From the NCBI RefSeq assembly GCF_042655435.1, contig NZ_JBHSMG010000002.1:496001-560000 (forward strand): a stretch of 64,000 nt of DNA, written 5' to 3'. Position 1 is the stretch's first letter, and the number at the start of each line of letters is the position of its first letter. A program made the position numbers and the translations under genes. Shown here piece after piece: positions 1-8,537 of this stretch. Source of the DNA: Lysinimonas soli (GTDB taxonomy: Bacteria; Actinomycetota; Actinomycetes; Actinomycetales; Microbacteriaceae). The notes beneath the pieces are model-generated. The model was not told where the DNA came from, made no database searches, and worked only from the letters and a program-made list of their open reading frames with translations.

Positions 1-821
1 GTGAGCGCCGCGAGCACGCTCTGCACCGCGAAACGGTGTTCGTCGAGGTCTTTGGTCGAGGTCGCCAGGGCGACGGCGGCGGCGTGGTCGGCCTCCGCAT
101 CCGCACCGCGGGCCATGCTGCCGGCGAGAACGCGCGCCGTGACCACGCCGTCGCTGACGCGCACGAGTGTCTCGGGGCTCGAGCCGAGCAGGCCGTCGAC
201 CGCGAAGGTCCAGGTGTCCGGGTAGCCGAGGGCGAGGTCGACGAGCACCCGGCGCAGGTCGGCACCTTCCGGGAGGTGGCCGATGAGGTCACGGGCGAGC
301 ACGACCTTGCTGAGCTCGCCGGCCCGGATGCGGCGCACTGCCTCGGCGACCGCGAGCTGATAGCCGTCGGCGTCCAGCGTGCCCTGGTGGAGCGAGATGC
401 GGTACTCGGCGCCCAGGGGGCGGTGCTCGACCGGCCGTTTCGAGCCGTTGACGCGGGTCACCCAGCTGACTCCGTCGCGCCGCCCGACGATCACCTCGGG
501 CACGATGAGTACGCTCGCCCGCTCGGACTCGTCGTCGAAGGTGAACGCGCCGAACGCGACCAGCCCGGAGCCGGAGAGGCCCACGGGGTTGCTCACCGTC
601 GCGGATGCCGACACCCGCCGCCACGCGTCGGCCGCCTCGCGCAGGCGGTCGGGCCCGTGGAACTCGAGCCGGAGCGCCTCGCCCAGCCCCGCGATCCCGT
701 CGCCGCGCCGCACGAACAGCAGTGGTGCGCTCGGATCGAGCAGGGGCAGCAGCGAGGTCACCTGGTCGACCGCGCGGGTTTCGACCGTCAGCGCGGGAAG
801 CGCTTGCGCGGACTCCGTCAC
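1..821 (-). CDS. menF: Isochorismate synthase MenF, 3' end cut by window edge
   Basis: Converts chorismate to isochorismate, the entry step of menaquinone synthesis, in the cytoplasm. Reading the minus strand from a GTG at 821 gives 273 codons and runs off the left edge, so the C-terminal third is missing. The chorismate-binding fold is recognisable from GELSKVVLAR (about residues 169-178), SSPETLVRV (about 212-220) and LAGSMARG (about 231-238), all hallmarks of the MenF/EntC/DhbC branch. It is divergent from menG 256 bp away, which supports a menaquinone rather than a siderophore role. EntC-like activity cannot be excluded from half a protein. The GTG start is preferred because the conserved N-terminal reading begins there, and no clear Shine-Dalgarno sequence is seen. 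Confidence 0.88.
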   Translation of the reverse strand, partial: MTESAQALPALTVETRAVDQVTSLLPLLDPSAPLLFVRRGDGIAGLGEALRLEFHGPDRLREAADAWRRVSASATVSNPVGLSGSGLVAFGAFTFDDESERASVLIVPEVIVGRRDGVSWVTRVNGSKRPVEHRPLGAEYRISLHQGTLDADGYQLAVAEAVRRIRAGELSKVVLARDLIGHLPEGADLRRVLVDLALGYPDTWTFAVDGLLGSSPETLVRVSDGVVTARVLAGSMARGADAEADHAAAVALATSTKDLDEHRFAVQSVLAAL

Positions 822-893
822 GGCACCAGCCTACGTGCGGGGCCGGTGTGCCGTCGGCGACGGCTGCGGTCCCGCCGTGCGCCGTGCCGGATT

Positions 894-930
894 CAGGATG
901 CCGGACGCCGCCGCGCCGCCCCGCATCCTG
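894..930. repeat. Short inverted repeat in menF-menG intergenic region
   Basis: CAGGATGC (894-901) is mirrored by GCATCCTG (923-930) around a very GC-rich 21-nt spacer. It lies between the divergent menF and menG starts. It could be an operator or only a GC-rich hairpin; nothing else of note is seen in the 255-bp gap. Confidence 0.3.
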
Positions 931-1063
931 ATCCGCGGCCGTGACCGGCGCGTCGTCCTGATCCCGTGACGGCGCCGGGAGGGGAGGAGGCGGGGCGCGA
1001 GCCGGCAGGAGCGCACGACCGCGCGCTTGGACGACGCCACGGGAGACCCTCGGGCGTTCTCGG

Positions 1064-1069
1064 TAGGAT
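1064..1069 (+). promoter_or_regulatory. -10 hexamer of leaderless menG promoter
   Basis: TAGGAT lies 7 nt before the GTG at 1077. That is the spacing expected if transcription starts on the start codon, and no Shine-Dalgarno sequence is present. The same geometry recurs at several other genes in this window. Confidence 0.55.
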
Positions 1070-1076
1070 CGAACCC

Positions 1077-1877
1077 GTGGCCAGGGCCGAGATGGACAAG
1101 CAGCCGGATGAGGTCTCCGGCATGTTCGACGACGTCGCCAAACACTACGACCGCACCAACGCCGTGATGTCGGTCGGCAACGCCGCGCTCTGGCGCGTCG
1201 CGACGGTGCGGGCCGTCGATCCGAAGGCCGGAGAGCGCATCCTGGATGTCGCCGCGGGCACCGGAACGTCGAGCGCGGCCCTCGCCCGCACGGGAGCGAC
1301 CGTGGTGGCCGTTGACTTCTCGCCGGGGATGATCGCGGCGGGGCGGGAGCGGCATCCGCGGATCGAGTTCGTCGAGGCCGATGCCGAGCGGCTCCCCTTC
1401 GGCGACGACGAGTTCGACGCCGTCACGATCAGCTTCGGCCTGCGCAACATCGAGCACCCGAAGGCGGCTCTCGCCGAGATGTACCGGGTGCTGAAGCCCG
1501 GCGGCCGGCTGGTCGTGTGCGAGTTCTCGCGCCCTCCGCGCGCTCTGTTCCGCATGGGGTACCAGGCGTACATGCGGTTGATCATGCCGGTCATCGCGAG
1601 CGTCACGAGCTCGAACTCCGAGGCCTACGACTATCTCGCCGAGTCGATCCGCAACTGGCCCGACCAGGGCACGCTCAGCCAGTGGATCCGCGGCGTCGGA
1701 TTCACCCGCGTCGCCTACCGCAATCTCACGGCCGGCGTCGTGGCGCTCCACCGGGGCCGCAAGCCCGAAGACGCCGCGATCCGAGCCTCCACCGCGAAGC
1801 GCCGGGCTCCCCGGACCCGGCGACCGCTCGCCGACGCGGCACGTTCCGATGCGGTCACCCCCGACCCGGCCGGCTGA
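1077..1877 (+). CDS. menG: Demethylmenaquinone methyltransferase (UbiE/MenG)
   Basis: S-adenosylmethionine-dependent C-methyltransferase that makes menaquinone from demethylmenaquinone, the last step of the pathway. The class I SAM-binding loop ILDVAAGTGT lies near residues 54-63. The family signatures DAVTISFGLRNIEHP and LKPGGRLVVCEFSRP follow, with the typical C-terminal stretch after them. GTG 1077 is chosen because a -10 hexamer sits 7 nt upstream (leaderless); ATG 1092 is a possible internal alternative. The last 35 or so residues are a basic, proline-rich tail longer than in most homologues. It is followed after 28 bp by polyprenyl diphosphate synthase, a logical partner that makes the quinone side chain. 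Confidence 0.93.
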   Translation: MARAEMDKQPDEVSGMFDDVAKHYDRTNAVMSVGNAALWRVATVRAVDPKAGERILDVAAGTGTSSAALARTGATVVAVDFSPGMIAAGRERHPRIEFVEADAERLPFGDDEFDAVTISFGLRNIEHPKAALAEMYRVLKPGGRLVVCEFSRPPRALFRMGYQAYMRLIMPVIASVTSSNSEAYDYLAESIRNWPDQGTLSQWIRGVGFTRVAYRNLTAGVVALHRGRKPEDAAIRASTAKRRAPRTRRPLADAARSDAVTPDPAG

Positions 1878-1905
1878 CCCCGCCCACGACAGGAACGGTC
1901 ACTTC

Positions 1906-3006
1906 GTGAAATCGAGCCCGCCCCGCGCTCGCCGCAGCAACACCCTGAGCTCGTCGCTCGGCCTCGGCGAGAAGCTGTTCGCCTCGAGCGAGGAGCGCAA
2001 GTTCGCCGTCGCCATCGAAAAGGGGCTCGCCGCGGTCGAGAGCGGACTGCTCGACGAGATGAGCTTCACCGACGACATCGCGGATGTCACGAGCCGCTAC
2101 CTGCTCGAAGCCGGCGGCAAGCGCGTGCGCCCGACCTTGACCCTGCTCACCGCGCAGCTCGGTCAGGGCAACAACGCGGCCGTGATCTCGGCGGCCGAGG
2201 CCGTGGAGATCACCCACCTCGCCTCGCTCTACCACGACGACGTGATGGATGAGGCGCAGCTGCGCCGGGGAGTGCCGAGCGCGCAGACCGTCTGGGGCAA
2301 CTCGGTGGCGATCCTCACCGGCGACCTGCTGTTCGCCCGCGCCAGCCGGGTCATCGCGAGCCTCGGCGACCGCGGCCTCGAGCTGCAGGCCGACACCTTC
2401 GAGCGGCTCTGCCTGGGCCAGCTGCACGAGACGGTCGGGCCCCGCCCGGGCGAGGATCCGATCGCGCACTACCTTCAGGTGCTGGCCGACAAGACCGGAT
2501 CGCTGATCGCGCTCGCCGGCGTGCTCGGCGTGATCTTCTCGGACGCGCCCGAGGAGTACCAACGCCCGGTCACCGAGTTCGGCGAGCGCATCGGCGTGGC
2601 CTTCCAGCTCGTCGACGACGTCATCGACCTCTCGGCCGAGACCGAGCAGACCGGCAAGGTCGCCGGCACCGACCTGAGGGCGGGGGTGCCGACGCTCCCG
2701 CTGCTGTACCTGCGCAAGGCTGCCGAGACGGATGCCGCGGCCGCCGCCCTGCTAGCCCGCTTCGAGCCCGCCCCGGCCCCCAACTCCGATGTTGCCGCAC
2801 CCGCACCCGCACCCTCACCGGCTGCCGAGGCCGACTTCGCCGCCGCGGTCGCCGAACTGCGCGACCACGAGGTGACCCGCGCGACCCTCGCCGAGGCCCG
2901 CCGCTGGTCGGACAGCGCCGTTGCAGCCCTCGCCCCCCTGCCCGACGGACCCGTCAAGAAGGCCCTGACCAAGTTCGCCGAGGCGATCGTCGAACGCTCG
3001 GCCTGA
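1906..3006 (+). CDS. Polyprenyl (probably heptaprenyl or longer) diphosphate synthase
   Basis: Trans-isoprenyl diphosphate synthase that condenses isopentenyl diphosphate units to build the menaquinone side chain. The first aspartate-rich motif DDVMDE (about residue 110) and the second, LVDDVID (about 235), are both intact, as are GGKRVRP near the N-terminus and GDLLFARA. GTG 1906 has an AGGAACGG ribosome site 8 nt upstream. Position directly behind menG supports a quinone role over a carotenoid or undecaprenyl one; chain length cannot be read from the sequence. An alanine/proline-rich insertion (PAPAPAPSPAAEAD, around residues 296-310) between the last helices is unusual and probably a flexible loop. 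Confidence 0.92.
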   Translation: MKSSPPRARRSNTLSSSLGLGEKLFASSEERKFAVAIEKGLAAVESGLLDEMSFTDDIADVTSRYLLEAGGKRVRPTLTLLTAQLGQGNNAAVISAAEAVEITHLASLYHDDVMDEAQLRRGVPSAQTVWGNSVAILTGDLLFARASRVIASLGDRGLELQADTFERLCLGQLHETVGPRPGEDPIAHYLQVLADKTGSLIALAGVLGVIFSDAPEEYQRPVTEFGERIGVAFQLVDDVIDLSAETEQTGKVAGTDLRAGVPTLPLLYLRKAAETDAAAAALLARFEPAPAPNSDVAAPAPAPSPAAEADFAAAVAELRDHEVTRATLAEARRWSDSAVAALAPLPDGPVKKALTKFAEAIVERSA

Positions 3007-3037
3007 GGGCGACGAGCTTCCCACCGAAGGAATCACC

Positions 3038-4396
3038 GTGACCAATCTTCGACTCGCGATCGTCGGGGCCGGCCCGGCCGGAATCTACGCCGCCGACATC
3101 CTGCTCAAATACGAACGCGCCTTCGACGTCTCGATCGACCTGTTCGATCAGCTTCCCGCCCCCTACGGTCTGGTGCGCTACGGCGTCGCCCCCGATCATC
3201 CTCGGATCAAGGGCATCATCACGGCCCTGCGCGATGTGCTCGACCGCGGCGACATCCGCATCTTCGGCAACGTGCGCTTCGGCGTCGACATCACCCTCGA
3301 CGATCTCAAGAAGCACTATCACGCCGTGATCTTCTCGACCGGTGCCGTGCACGATGCCGCGCTCGACATCCCGGGCATCGAACTGCCGGGCAGCTACGGC
3401 GCCGCCGACTTCGTGAGCTGGTACGACGGGCACCCCGACTACCCGCGCGAGTGGCCGCTCGAGGCGACGAGCGTCGCCGTGATCGGTAACGGCAACGTGG
3501 CCCTCGACGTCGCCCGGATGCTCGCCAAGCACGCCGACGACCTGCTGCCGACCGAGATCCCCGCCAACGTCTACCGCGGCCTGAAGGCCTCGCCCGTGAC
3601 CGACGTCCATGTCTTCGGGCGACGCGGCCCCATGCAGGTGAAGTTCACCCCGCTCGAACTGCGCGAGCTCGGCGAACTGCGCGACGTCGACATGATCGTG
3701 CACGACGAGGACTTCGACTACGACGCGGCATCGAAGGCGGCGATCGAGAGCAACAAGCAGGTGTTCGTGATCGACAAGGTGCTCTCGCAGTGGCGTCAGC
3801 GCGAGGTCGGCACCGCGTCGCGGCGGCTGCACCTGCACTTCCACGCGCGCCCGGTCGAGGTGCTGGGCTCGGAGGCCGAGGGTGTCACGGGCTACCGTTT
3901 CGAGCGCACCGAGCCGGACGGCTCGGGCGGGGTGCGCGGAACCGGCGAGTTCCGCGAGGTCGAGGTGCAGGCCGTCTACCGCGCCGTCGGCTACTTCGGG
4001 TCGCCCCTCGACGGCATCCCGTTCGACGAGCGCCGCGGCATCATCCCCAACCGCGAGGGTCAGGTCGTCGACGGCGACGAGCTCATGTCGGGCGTCTACG
4101 CCACCGGCTGGATCAAGCGCGGCCCGATCGGCCTGATCGGCCACACCAAGTCGGATGCCATGGAGACCATCTCGCACCTGGTCAAGGACCAGGCCAACTG
4201 GTGGGCTCCCTCGTCGCCCGAACCGGAGTCGATCGTCGCCCTGCTCGCCGAGCGCGGCGTGCACTACACCGACCTGGAGGGCTGGCACCGGCTCGACCTG
4301 CACGAGATCGCCCTCGGCCACGCCGAGGGGCGCGCGCGCATCAAGGTCGTGCCGCGCGAGGAGATGGTGGCGATCAGCCGCGCGGCACAAGGATGA
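3038..4396 (+). CDS. fprA: Ferredoxin/adrenodoxin-type NADP+ reductase (FprA family)
   Basis: FAD-dependent reductase that moves electrons between NADPH and ferredoxin. The FAD Rossmann motif AIVGAGPAGIYAADI is at residues 7-21, and the NADP-binding segment VIGNGNVALDVARML is near residues 148-162. VFGRRGPMQVKFTPLELREL and the C-terminal GWIKRGPIGLIGHTKSDA are diagnostic of the adrenodoxin-reductase branch. The length of 452 aa fits the family. GTG 3038 follows a GAAGGA ribosome site with 6-nt spacing. It lies 31 bp after the prenyl synthase and overlaps the next gene by 4 nt (ATGA), so the four genes are probably one transcript. Confidence 0.93.
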   Translation: MTNLRLAIVGAGPAGIYAADILLKYERAFDVSIDLFDQLPAPYGLVRYGVAPDHPRIKGIITALRDVLDRGDIRIFGNVRFGVDITLDDLKKHYHAVIFSTGAVHDAALDIPGIELPGSYGAADFVSWYDGHPDYPREWPLEATSVAVIGNGNVALDVARMLAKHADDLLPTEIPANVYRGLKASPVTDVHVFGRRGPMQVKFTPLELRELGELRDVDMIVHDEDFDYDAASKAAIESNKQVFVIDKVLSQWRQREVGTASRRLHLHFHARPVEVLGSEAEGVTGYRFERTEPDGSGGVRGTGEFREVEVQAVYRAVGYFGSPLDGIPFDERRGIIPNREGQVVDGDELMSGVYATGWIKRGPIGLIGHTKSDAMETISHLVKDQANWWAPSSPEPESIVALLAERGVHYTDLEGWHRLDLHEIALGHAEGRARIKVVPREEMVAISRAAQG

Positions 4397-5247
4397 GTAC
4401 TCCGGTCCTGATCACCGCCGACGAGCTGGCCGCGACGGCTCCCGGCGACCGGCTGCCCGACGGCGGCCCGCTGCGCATCCTCGACGTGCGGTGGCGGCTG
4501 GATCGTCCGGACGGGCGCCAGGACTACCTGGCCGGCCACGTCCCGGGCGCGGTCTACGTGGATCTCGACCACCAGCTCGCCGCGCCCGGAGCGCCGACGG
4601 ACGGACGGCATCCGCTGCCGCCGGTCGAACGACTGCAGGAGCATGCCCGCTCCTGGGGGATCGACGACGGGGACACCGTCGTGGTCTACGACGACCTGAA
4701 GAACCTGTCGAGCGCGCGCGCCTGGTGGCTGCTGCGGCACGCGGGGATCGCCGACGTGCGTCTGCTCGACGGGTCGCTGCGGGCCTGGACGGACGCGGGG
4801 CATCCCGTGGAGACCGGGCAGCCGGCCGCGCCGCGGTCCGGCGGCGTGCGCCTCGACTTCGGCTCCTTGCCGACCCTGACGATCGACACGGCGGCGGCGT
4901 TCCCCGGCGGCGGCGTGTTGCTCGACGCCCGCGCGGGCGAACGGTTCCGCGGCGAGGTCGAGCCGGTCGACCCCCGTGCCGGCCACATCCCGGGTGCGCG
5001 CAGCGCCCCGACCACCGAGAACGTCGGCGCCGACGGCCGCTTCCTGCCGGTCGAGCAGCTGCGGGCGCGGTTCGCGGCGCTCGGAGCCAAGGAGGGATCG
5101 ACGGTGGGCGTCTACTGCGGCTCCGGCGTCACCGCGGCGCACGAGGCCGTCGCCCTGACTCTCGCCGGGTTCGCACCCGCGCTGTACCCGGGCTCGTGGA
5201 GCCAGTGGTCGAACCACGCGGATCGGCCGGTCGCGGTCGGCGAGTGA
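4393..5247 (+). CDS. Thiosulfate/3-mercaptopyruvate sulfurtransferase
   Basis: Two-domain rhodanese that transfers sulfane sulfur to cyanide or another thiol acceptor. The N-terminal inactive rhodanese domain contains HVPGAVYVDLD and VVVYDD; the C-terminal active domain ends in VYCGSGVTA with catalytic Cys242. CGSGVTA is closer to mercaptopyruvate sulfurtransferases (CGxGVTA) than to classical rhodaneses (CRKGVTA). The ATG at 4393 overlaps the stop of fprA (ATGA), which indicates translational coupling. The length of 284 aa is normal. Confidence 0.9.
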   Translation: MSTPVLITADELAATAPGDRLPDGGPLRILDVRWRLDRPDGRQDYLAGHVPGAVYVDLDHQLAAPGAPTDGRHPLPPVERLQEHARSWGIDDGDTVVVYDDLKNLSSARAWWLLRHAGIADVRLLDGSLRAWTDAGHPVETGQPAAPRSGGVRLDFGSLPTLTIDTAAAFPGGGVLLDARAGERFRGEVEPVDPRAGHIPGARSAPTTENVGADGRFLPVEQLRARFAALGAKEGSTVGVYCGSGVTAAHEAVALTLAGFAPALYPGSWSQWSNHADRPVAVGE

Positions 5248-5350
5248 TCGCGGCACCGCTCAGGGTGCTGCCGCGCGACGAGTCTGCCGCCGTCCCGCGA
5301 GGTCGATGAGGTGTGCACCCGGACGCAACCGAGACGTCGCCGACGGAAGG

Positions 5351-5356
5351 TACGAT
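5351..5356 (+). promoter_or_regulatory. -10 hexamer of gntR promoter
   Basis: TACGAT lies 7 nt before the GTG at 5364, the same geometry as menG. It argues for a leaderless mRNA starting at that GTG rather than at ATG 5355. Confidence 0.45.
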
Positions 5357-5363
5357 GCGTGCC

Positions 5364-6164
5364 GTGAGCGACTCCCGCGTCTTCGAGCTGATCGACTCGG
5401 CACGGTCGGCCGCCGACCCGGCCGACGCGGGGCGTCCGCCAGGCGGCGTGCGCTATCCGGAGATCGCGGCCGACCTGCGGCGGCGCATGCTCGAGGGCGA
5501 GTTCGCCGCGGGCAGCCGGCTCCCGGGAGAGACGACGCTCGCGGCGGAGTACGGCGTCACGCGCGCCATCGTGCGCCGCGCGCTCGCGCAGCTGGCCCGG
5601 CAATCGCTCGTCGTCTCGCGGCCACGGGGCGGCTGGATCGTTCAGGGGCGCCATCAGACGCAGGGCTTCGACCGGATGCAGTCCTTCGCCCAGTGGGCCG
5701 AGGGAGGAGGCCGGATTCCCGGTGGCCTGGTCGTCGCACGCGAGCGGCATCCGGCCGACGCCCGGCAGGCTCAGCTGCTGCGCGTGCGGCTGGGCGAGCC
5801 CCTGCTGGGCCTCACGCGGGTCCGGAGTCTCGACGGTGTGCGGGTCATGGTCGAGCGCTCCACCTGGGCGCCCTGGGTGACTCCGGTGATCGAGCAGCTG
5901 GCCGACGATGTCGTGTCGACGACGGTCGCGCTGGGGGAGGCCGGCATCCGGGTGACAGCAGGGGTGCATCGCATCGAGGCCGTCGTCGCGTCGACGGAGG
6001 ATGCGGAGCTCCTCGCCGTGCGACGGGCGAGCGCCCTCCTGCAGGTCGGACGGATCACGACGACCCGCGAGGGAAGGATCGTCGAGCTGGGGGTGGACCG
6101 CTACCGCGCGGGGGCGATCGCGTTCGAGATCAACGCCGGCGAGGGACAGCGCGCGGCGGGGTAG
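5364..6164 (+). CDS. GntR-family regulator, HutC/UTRA subfamily
   Basis: DNA-binding transcriptional regulator. The N-terminal winged helix (about residues 25-95) contains RYPEIAADLRRRMLEGEF, SRLPGETTLAAEYGVTR and IVRRALAQL. The C-terminal UTRA ligand-binding fold (about 105-260) contains LLGLTRVRSLDGVRVMVERS and ends in ELGVDRYRAGAIAFEI, both typical of HutC/YvoA-type regulators. Ligands of this subfamily are usually sugars, sugar phosphates or amino-acid derivatives. The start is GTG 5364 by the leaderless rule; ATG 5355 with GGAAGG upstream is the alternative. It stands alone between the fprA operon and the phosphatase pair, so its target is unknown. Confidence 0.85.
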   Translation: MSDSRVFELIDSARSAADPADAGRPPGGVRYPEIAADLRRRMLEGEFAAGSRLPGETTLAAEYGVTRAIVRRALAQLARQSLVVSRPRGGWIVQGRHQTQGFDRMQSFAQWAEGGGRIPGGLVVARERHPADARQAQLLRVRLGEPLLGLTRVRSLDGVRVMVERSTWAPWVTPVIEQLADDVVSTTVALGEAGIRVTAGVHRIEAVVASTEDAELLAVRRASALLQVGRITTTREGRIVELGVDRYRAGAIAFEINAGEGQRAAG

Positions 6165-6248
6165 CACCCCCTGGCATCCGCCCTGTGTGCGCACTCGGCC
6201 CGCGGATCTGCGCGACACGCCCGGCGTCGATGCAAAAAGGCGCCTCGT

Positions 6249-6287
6249 GTTCACCCCTGGTTCTTCTTCGCTTGTTCCCTTTGGTTC
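6249..6287 (+). promoter_or_regulatory. Possible Pho box (GTTC direct repeats) upstream of phospholipase C
   Basis: Four GTTC half-units occur at 6249, 6260, 6274 and 6284. The first two are spaced 11 nt and the last two 10 nt, and the first reads GTTCACCCCTG. Actinobacterial PhoP binds 11-nt direct repeats beginning G(G/T)TCA, so the first pair fits well and the others loosely. It sits 34-72 bp before a gene for a secreted phospholipase C, a classical Pho-regulon target. The functional reading is inference. Confidence 0.35.
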
Positions 6288-6320
6288 GGTCCCGATCGCC
6301 CCCGAACCGAGGAAGCCACA

Positions 6321-8483
6321 ATGTCCAGCGAACCCCAGCCCTTCACCCCGGACCCGTACGAGCGCGCGCAGACCGTTCCGCCGGAGATCCTCCGGTCCGG
6401 CCTCTCGCGGCGCGGCATGCTCAAGACGCTCGGCTTGCTCGGCGGATCGGTCGTGCTGGGCGGCGCCACCACCGCCGGTGCCTGGGCGGGCACGGGGGCG
6501 GCGAGCGGGACCGCGGAGCCGGCCGCGCTCCCCGCCGGCTTCGCGGGCGACATCACCGATATCAAGCACGTGGTCGTGCTCATGCAGGAGAACCGCTCCT
6601 TCGACCACTACTACGGCGCGCTGCCCGGGGTGCGCGGCTTCGGCGACAAGCAGGCGCTCCGATTCCCGAACGGCAGGGACGTGTTCTCGCAGCCGAACGG
6701 GGCGTCGTTCGTCAAGCCGACCCGGGTCACGACGGTCGCGGGCAGCACCACCGGGCTCGACCACTCCTACTCTGGCGGGACGTCGGCGTGGGCGCAGGGC
6801 CGCTACAACAACTGGGTCGGGGCCAAGGGTCCCGCCACCATGCAGTACCTGACCGGGGAGGAGATCCCCTGGCAGTGGTCGCTGGCCAGCGCGTACACGA
6901 TCTGCGACAACTGGCACTGCTCGGTCAACGGTCCCACCACTCCGAACCGGCTGTACCTGTGGTCGGGCAGCTCCGGCGGGGCCACCGACAACGGGGGCGA
7001 GTCGTCGGGCACCCGGGCGTGGCAGACCTATCCCGAGGCGCTGCAGGCGGCCGGGGTCTCGTGGCGCATCTACGTCGACAACAGCGACAACGGCAGCAGC
7101 TGGGTGGGCGACTACACCGACAATCCGATCCGCGGCTTCGCGACCTTCACCACGGAGGGCTCGACCGCCACCGATGCCGCCAACCGGGCGGATGCCACCA
7201 AGAACGCGGTCGGCACCGGCCTGATCTGGCGAGCGGGGGCCGGACCGTACGGCTCGACCGGCGTCCCGAACAACGACAGCGACACGAATCTCAACGGGGT
7301 GCTCAAGGACTTCATCGCCGCCTGCCGACCCGGCGCCGCGAACCCGCTGCCCCAGGTCTCGTGGATCGTTGCGCCCTACGACTGGTCCGAGCACCCCAGC
7401 GCCAACCCCGAGCACGGCGCCCACTTCAGCAACCGGGTGATCCAGACGCTGCAGAGCAACCCCGAGCTGTGGAAGAGCACCCTCCTGATCATGACGTTCG
7501 ACGAGAACGACGGGTACTTCGACCACGTGCTGCCGCCCTACGCGGAGCCCGGGACGGCGGGCGAGTACGCCGGCGGCACGCCGATCGGGTACGGCGCCCG
7601 CGTTCCCGGCATCCTGGTGTCGCCGTGGACCCGCGGTGGCTGGGTCAGCAGCGAGGTATTCGACCACACCTCCGTGATCCGATTCCTCGAAACCTGGACG
7701 ACGGCGATCGGTGCGCCGGCGCTCAGCACGACGATCACGGCCTGGCGGCGCGGCATGAGCGGCGACCTGACCAGCGCGATGGATTTCGCACACCCGGTGA
7801 TCGACATCCCGTCCCTTCCCGACACCGAGGCCCTGGTGCAGATCGCCCGAGCCGGGGGGACGATCGCGACTCAGGTCCCGGCGGCCGACAAGTGGGACGG
7901 CGGGACGCTCCGGCACCGGCCGCTGTCGTTCCATCCGCACGGCACCTTCGCGGAGGACCGCGTAACGGGCACCGTGACCGCGCACCTCAGCCTGGTGGGC
8001 GGCCCGGCGGGCAAGACGGTCAGCTTCCAAGCATTCCCGGACCGCTACCTGGCCTTCAGCAACACGCCGTACACGGTCTCGTCCAGCTCGCCGGCGACGT
8101 ACAGCTGGAACGCCGCCGCCCACGACGGCCGGTACGCCTTCTCGGTGTACGGCCCCGACGGGTTCGTCCGTTCGCACGCCGGCACGGTGCTGCCGGACGG
8201 GCAGAACGATGCGGGCGTGCCGCGCGTCGACGTCGAGCTGATCGCCGGCGCTGCGCCCGTCGTCCGGATCACCTTGCACGATGACGGGCTCCAGCCGGTG
8301 CACTACGTGCTGACGGCCCACGACTACAGCGGTGGCACGAAGAGCGTCTGGGTGCATCCCGGCGCCGACCAGTCGATCGACTGGCCCACCTCCGAGGGCT
8401 ACTACGACATCGTCATCACCGCCGACACCGGCGCCGGCTGGGAGCACCGCTACGCGGGCAGGGTCGCACAGCGCACCGCCTGA
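6321..8483 (+). CDS. Tat-exported phosphocholine-specific phospholipase C family protein
   Basis: Secreted phosphoesterase that hydrolyses phospholipids or related phosphodiesters outside the cell. A twin-arginine signal SRRGMLKTLGLLGG starts at residue 29, followed by a hydrophobic stretch and AWA. The phosphoesterase domain (PF04185 type) opens with VVVLMQENRSFDHYYG (residues 84-99) and carries TFDENDGYFDHV near residue 394. Two C-terminal beta domains of the phospholipase-C C-terminal type (about 530-715) follow. The length of 720 aa is typical. ATG 6321 has a GAGGAAG ribosome site. The next gene, 54 bp on, encodes another extracellular phosphodiesterase, suggesting shared phosphate-scavenging function. 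Whether it acts on phosphatidylcholine, sphingomyelin or other lipids cannot be told. Confidence 0.9.
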   Translation: MSSEPQPFTPDPYERAQTVPPEILRSGLSRRGMLKTLGLLGGSVVLGGATTAGAWAGTGAASGTAEPAALPAGFAGDITDIKHVVVLMQENRSFDHYYGALPGVRGFGDKQALRFPNGRDVFSQPNGASFVKPTRVTTVAGSTTGLDHSYSGGTSAWAQGRYNNWVGAKGPATMQYLTGEEIPWQWSLASAYTICDNWHCSVNGPTTPNRLYLWSGSSGGATDNGGESSGTRAWQTYPEALQAAGVSWRIYVDNSDNGSSWVGDYTDNPIRGFATFTTEGSTATDAANRADATKNAVGTGLIWRAGAGPYGSTGVPNNDSDTNLNGVLKDFIAACRPGAANPLPQVSWIVAPYDWSEHPSANPEHGAHFSNRVIQTLQSNPELWKSTLLIMTFDENDGYFDHVLPPYAEPGTAGEYAGGTPIGYGARVPGILVSPWTRGGWVSSEVFDHTSVIRFLETWTTAIGAPALSTTITAWRRGMSGDLTSAMDFAHPVIDIPSLPDTEALVQIARAGGTIATQVPAADKWDGGTLRHRPLSFHPHGTFAEDRVTGTVTAHLSLVGGPAGKTVSFQAFPDRYLAFSNTPYTVSSSSPATYSWNAAAHDGRYAFSVYGPDGFVRSHAGTVLPDGQNDAGVPRVDVELIAGAAPVVRITLHDDGLQPVHYVLTAHDYSGGTKSVWVHPGADQSIDWPTSEGYYDIVITADTGAGWEHRYAGRVAQRTA

Positions 8484-8537
8484 CCTCGCCCCCGACCCCC
8501 ACCCCGATCGCAACTGCACCCCCAGCGGAGATCCTCC